The notes under the pieces: generated by a model | Told to the model about the DNA's origin: nothing | The model's input: only the letters and a program-made list of their open reading frames with translations | Databases searched by the model: none | In this document: positions 60,935 to 64,000 of the stretch, piece by piece | How the letters are laid out: each line of letters opens with the position of its first letter | How positions within the stretch are numbered: position 1 is the stretch's first letter | Assembly: GCA_900551445.1 (NCBI GenBank) | Contig: URWA01000008.1 | Location: 40,376 to 104,375 of the forward strand | Direction of reading: 5' to 3' | From: an uncultured Bacteroides sp. | Lineage (GTDB): Bacteria > Bacteroidota > Bacteroidia > Bacteroidales > Bacteroidaceae | Length of the DNA stretch: 64,000 nucleotides | Program-made: the position numbers and the translations under genes

Positions 60935-63222
60935 TGGAATACAGGTTTGTGTGTATATTGAATAATACGACTTCAAACCGAAATATTGACATTGAAGTCT
61001 GTACGGAAACAGGTTCGAGATCTTTGTCTCCGTTTCAAAGAAAAGTAAACGGAGACGATATTCGTCGTTCCAAAACTTTTCAGACAGACCGTTTGGCTCA
61101 AATCCTGTTTATGGTTGGACAGGAAGAACAGCCGTTTATTTTCTCTCCAGTGCAAATGGTGAATGAAGAACTAATTCAAGCTTTGTCTAATCATGAATGG
61201 ATATACCAGCGTTCTGGAGGGAAAAATTCATCTCTAAGAAAAATAAAGAATATAACATCTGTTCTGAAAAACTCTGTTTCCCCAGATAAAATACCTATTT
61301 GCAAAGGAAAACTTATCGGGGGAGAAATTTATATATCAGATATTCGGGCATGGTGGAAGAAAATGAATCTAAGATTTAGATATGAAGATTCTGCTACATT
61401 ATATCCAATATGTTATACTTCCATTCCAATTAAAAATGATAATAACGATTTCTTTTACAGAGATAAAGAGGGTGAAGATATATTTATAGAATCTATTGAT
61501 TTAAATATTGACAGATTATACAGTACTTTATCGTTAGAAAAGCCCGATGTGAAAGTACTTACAGAAGTTATATCTAAGGGATGGAAACTCTATTTACCTT
61601 CTTCTAAAGGAGCATATTCTACAGCTTCATATCATAGAGATAAGAACGGGATAGAGTGGTTTTCGTCTGCAAATGAAGGAAGTCCTGACTCTTTAAATAT
61701 TAAAGATATTCTTTATGCATATCTTAATAGTAGAAATTATATAGAGTCGGATGGTAACTTTAATTTGTTTGATTCTGATAAGATAAAGAATCTTACTCCT
61801 GAGAAGTTTATCGGTAGTTTGATTCCCAATAATATAAATATCGAGAATTTTTATAAACCTATAATACCTTTATCTGATAACGAAAGAGAAAAAATTAATT
61901 CGATAGTTATTGAAAATGTGAATGTACATTTGAAACCATATCAGATGGATGGCGTTATGTGGTTGTCTCAGCTCAGAAAGAATCATAGGGGAGGGCTGCT
62001 TGCTGACGATATGGGATTGGGCAAGACATTACAGACATTGGCTTATCTTACTACAATAACTGAAGAAAATAACAGATTTCTTGTAATATGTCCAGCTTCA
62101 CTTACTGCAAATTGGAAAAATGAGATAATAAAGTTTACTCCCCAATTATTAGAAAGAATTGAAATACAGTCATACGAAGCCATAAGGATTCATGCTTCGG
62201 AATACCACAAAAGAGAATTTGATACAATAATAGTAGATGAAGGACAAATGGTAAAAAATGACAATACACACCGTCATAAAGCCATAGAGTCACTTAACAG
62301 GCATTATTTGATTATCCTTAGTGGTACTCCCATTGAAAATTCTATTGATGAAATATGGGCACAATTTAAACTTATACAGCCAGAAACTGAGCTGATATAT
62401 AATAAAATCAAGAGTTTGACTGACACTAACGATAGAAAGAGGGTAGTGGAACTGTCTAAAATGCTCCTGTCGCCGTTTATATTAAGAAGGACAAAGGATG
62501 AGGTTTTAAATCTGCCTGATATGGTAGTGGAAAACGTATATATAGAACTTTCGAAGGAAGAACGAGAAATATATTCCAAAGTAAGAAAAACATTTCTCCT
62601 TGCTATGAGTGATGGAACAAGTGGACGATTGACCAGTATAGCACTTGAGGGGTTATTAAGATTAAGACAATGCTGTGTAAACACCAGTCTTTTGCCACTT
62701 AGTCTGAGTGGAAAAGCGATTATAGACAGTTCTAAATTCAATTTCGCAATAAAACTGATAAAGGATTTCGTTTCACAAAACCATAAAGTATTGTTGTTCT
62801 CACAATTTACTTCAGCTTTGGAGTTGCTTATAAAGCATCCGGAACTGAAAAAACTGAACCCGTTAATACTTACAGGTGAGACGCGTAACAGACAAACACT
62901 TGTCAATACATTTCAGAATGATCCTTCTGCTACAGTTATGATGGTAAGTATAAAGGCTGGAGGAACAGGACTGAATCTTACTGCTGCCGATAGAGTAATT
63001 CTTCTGGATGATTGGTGGAATCCTGCTGTTGAGAGTCAGGCTTTTGCACGTACTCATCGGATAGGTCAGAAAAATGATGTTAAGGTATATCGTTTGGTTT
63101 GCAAAGATACCGTTGAAGAAAAAATTTTGGAACTACATAAAAATAAGGAGGAAATGTCCGAATTATTCAATACTATAAATGAAAAACTCACAATAGAAGA
63201 GATAAAACAACTTTTTGACTAA
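60934..63222 (+). CDS. SNF2-family ATPase/helicase
   Basis: A 762-residue protein. The N-terminal 325 residues are unlike known modules I recognise. The SNF2 ATPase region begins at LKPYQMDGVMWLSQLRK and shows motif I LLADDMGLGKTLQTL (about residue 355), motif II IIVDEGQMVKN (DEGQ), motif III LSGTPIENSIDEIW, and the second lobe with VMMVSIKAGGTGLNLTAADR and ARTHRIGQKNDVKVYRL. SNF2 enzymes move along double-stranded DNA. Finding one coupled to a radical SAM gene is very unusual. The TTG at 60931 is rejected in favour of the ATG at 60934. Confidence 0.85.
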   Translation: MEYRFVCILNNTTSNRNIDIEVCTETGSRSLSPFQRKVNGDDIRRSKTFQTDRLAQILFMVGQEEQPFIFSPVQMVNEELIQALSNHEWIYQRSGGKNSSLRKIKNITSVLKNSVSPDKIPICKGKLIGGEIYISDIRAWWKKMNLRFRYEDSATLYPICYTSIPIKNDNNDFFYRDKEGEDIFIESIDLNIDRLYSTLSLEKPDVKVLTEVISKGWKLYLPSSKGAYSTASYHRDKNGIEWFSSANEGSPDSLNIKDILYAYLNSRNYIESDGNFNLFDSDKIKNLTPEKFIGSLIPNNINIENFYKPIIPLSDNEREKINSIVIENVNVHLKPYQMDGVMWLSQLRKNHRGGLLADDMGLGKTLQTLAYLTTITEENNRFLVICPASLTANWKNEIIKFTPQLLERIEIQSYEAIRIHASEYHKREFDTIIVDEGQMVKNDNTHRHKAIESLNRHYLIILSGTPIENSIDEIWAQFKLIQPETELIYNKIKSLTDTNDRKRVVELSKMLLSPFILRRTKDEVLNLPDMVVENVYIELSKEEREIYSKVRKTFLLAMSDGTSGRLTSIALEGLLRLRQCCVNTSLLPLSLSGKAIIDSSKFNFAIKLIKDFVSQNHKVLLFSQFTSALELLIKHPELKKLNPLILTGETRNRQTLVNTFQNDPSATVMMVSIKAGGTGLNLTAADRVILLDDWWNPAVESQAFARTHRIGQKNDVKVYRLVCKDTVEEKILELHKNKEEMSELFNTINEKLTIEEIKQLFD

Positions 63223-63237
63223 TAAATCTATAATATA

Positions 63238-63984
63238 ATGGAACATTTAAGTAATGCGCTGAAAGCTGTTTTTAAGGAACAGGATGGCGATGAAGTCCTT
63301 TTTTGTGCGGATATGTTGCAAAAGGATGATCAATATAACCGTGGTGAAATGCCACGTCCCGATACGGAGATGAAAGAATCTCAGATCCAATATCTATTAA
63401 GAAAAGTTAATGCATATAATACCTTAGATCAAGAATCAATAGTGGGACAGGTTGTAATTTCTGAGTGGATGAAGCCTTTAAAGTCTCATAGGGAGTTAAA
63501 ATCTTTCGATCTGTCAGTTTTCAATATGTTATTGCATTTTGCGTGTAAGACTATATATTTTAAAAACAACGATCCGGTTTGTCATTATTCCAAATTATTA
63601 AGGTGGCATAATGTCTCAAATCTCTTTGGAGAAGATACATTTACTACCGTATTTGCAGCATCTCTCGATATTGTTAATAAGTCCAAAAGAAAATACTTTG
63701 ATTGGCCGGCATATATTGACCATAATAATAAGGAGCTAAATGCGCTGTTTAAAAATAAAATGGCAGATCTCCACATGCACTTAAAAGGCTCTTCATACAA
63801 TTTTGATATAAGTTGGCTTTCGATAATGAATAATATTACGAGTATGGAGAATGTTTTTACTGAAGTTTATAACTTGCGGAAAACTTACGGATGGGACAAG
63901 GATCTTTATGCAAAAATGAATAGAGCATGTGCCATACGTCTATATTGGAAAAATCGGAGTATGCTGTTACAGCAAATGATCTGA
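63238..63984 (+). CDS. Adenosine-deaminase-like hydrolase, interrupted and cut by window end
   Basis: Residues 1-~170 are an unrecognised helical N-terminal part. At about residues 177-185 comes DLHMHLKGS, the HxH metal motif of adenosine/AMP deaminases and the RdrB deaminase of RADAR, at the start of what would be a TIM barrel. The frame stops at TGA 63982. In another frame from 63954 the sequence stays open to the window end (SEYAVTANDLKNKSD), so a one-base change near the AAAAA at 63949-63953 likely breaks the gene. It follows the SNF2 gene by 15 bases. Confidence 0.6.
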   Translation: MEHLSNALKAVFKEQDGDEVLFCADMLQKDDQYNRGEMPRPDTEMKESQIQYLLRKVNAYNTLDQESIVGQVVISEWMKPLKSHRELKSFDLSVFNMLLHFACKTIYFKNNDPVCHYSKLLRWHNVSNLFGEDTFTTVFAASLDIVNKSKRKYFDWPAYIDHNNKELNALFKNKMADLHMHLKGSSYNFDISWLSIMNNITSMENVFTEVYNLRKTYGWDKDLYAKMNRACAIRLYWKNRSMLLQQMI

Positions 63985-64000
63985 AGAATAAATCCGATAT

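Noticed and set aside
60934..63984. RADAR system as identity of the SNF2/deaminase pair
   Set aside because: RADAR uses the AAA+ ATPase RdrA, not an SNF2 motor, and the deaminase part visible here is too short to call RdrB.

Overview
The window reads as Bacteroidales chromosome, most like a gut Bacteroides/Phocaeicola. The reasons are TAnnTTTG promoter boxes 10-50 bases ahead of many genes, SusC-like TonB receptors with an N-terminal carboxypeptidase-regulatory domain, lipoprotein families largely restricted to Bacteroides (DUF4374, DUF4876, DUF4857, DUF6850), and fused anaerobic cobalamin genes. No rRNA, tRNA, CRISPR array or intact insertion sequence was seen.

Bases 1-7000 hold a truncated Fic gene and mostly single metabolic genes (glycerate kinase, YqiA-type esterase, glutaredoxin-like protein, AEC and EamA transporters, flavin-type oxidase, thioredoxin). 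Bases 7001-16814 are one minus-strand operon. It runs TonB receptor, DUF4876 lipoprotein, DUF6850 barrel protein, ABC ATPase, ABC permease, DUF4857 protein, OB-fold lipoprotein, PepSY membrane protein, and ends at a strong hairpin. It looks like an undescribed envelope uptake or assembly system, perhaps for a metal complex. A bile-acid/sodium symporter homologue and a flavodoxin-like reductase follow. Then comes a tightly overlapping three-gene module (XRE regulator, DUF3990 ADP-ribosyltransferase-like protein, DUF3791-like protein) that resembles a toxin-antitoxin locus.

Bases 19961-37393 are a vitamin B12 region. A cobalamin riboswitch heads a forward run of TonB receptor, DUF4374 lipoprotein and four fused corrin-ring enzymes (CobJ-CbiC, CbiE-CbiT, CbiG-CobM, CobK-CbiD). 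A BtuFCD-like ABC importer lies on the other strand. An exported CbiK chelatase, CobB/CbiA and a PduO-type adenosyltransferase follow. CbiG, CbiD and CbiK mark the anaerobic, early-cobalt route. A second riboswitch, BtuB receptor and lipoprotein CbiK lie at 44505-48108. Between the two B12 segments sits a four-gene Wadjet (JetABCD/MksFEBG) anti-plasmid system of visibly lower GC.

Bases 48281-50522 are an ArsR-controlled metalloid locus with two palindromic operators laid over the promoter boxes. A secreted aspartyl protease follows. Next is a four-gene Dlt-like operon (adenylating enzyme, carrier protein, MBOAT acyltransferase, SGNH-like membrane protein), unusual for a Gram-negative.

From about 57500 to the end the DNA is strikingly AT-rich. 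It carries an M42 peptidase, a 34-residue candidate precursor peptide followed by a terminator, a radical SAM/SPASM enzyme, an SNF2-type ATPase and the start of an adenosine-deaminase-like hydrolase with an apparent frameshift. I regard this cassette as the best candidate for an undescribed system. Separately, three copies of an approximately 100-base array of ACGTACGT-type palindromes, inside larger 180-230 base elements with inverted ends, are scattered through intergenic spaces (4582, 44187, 56607).
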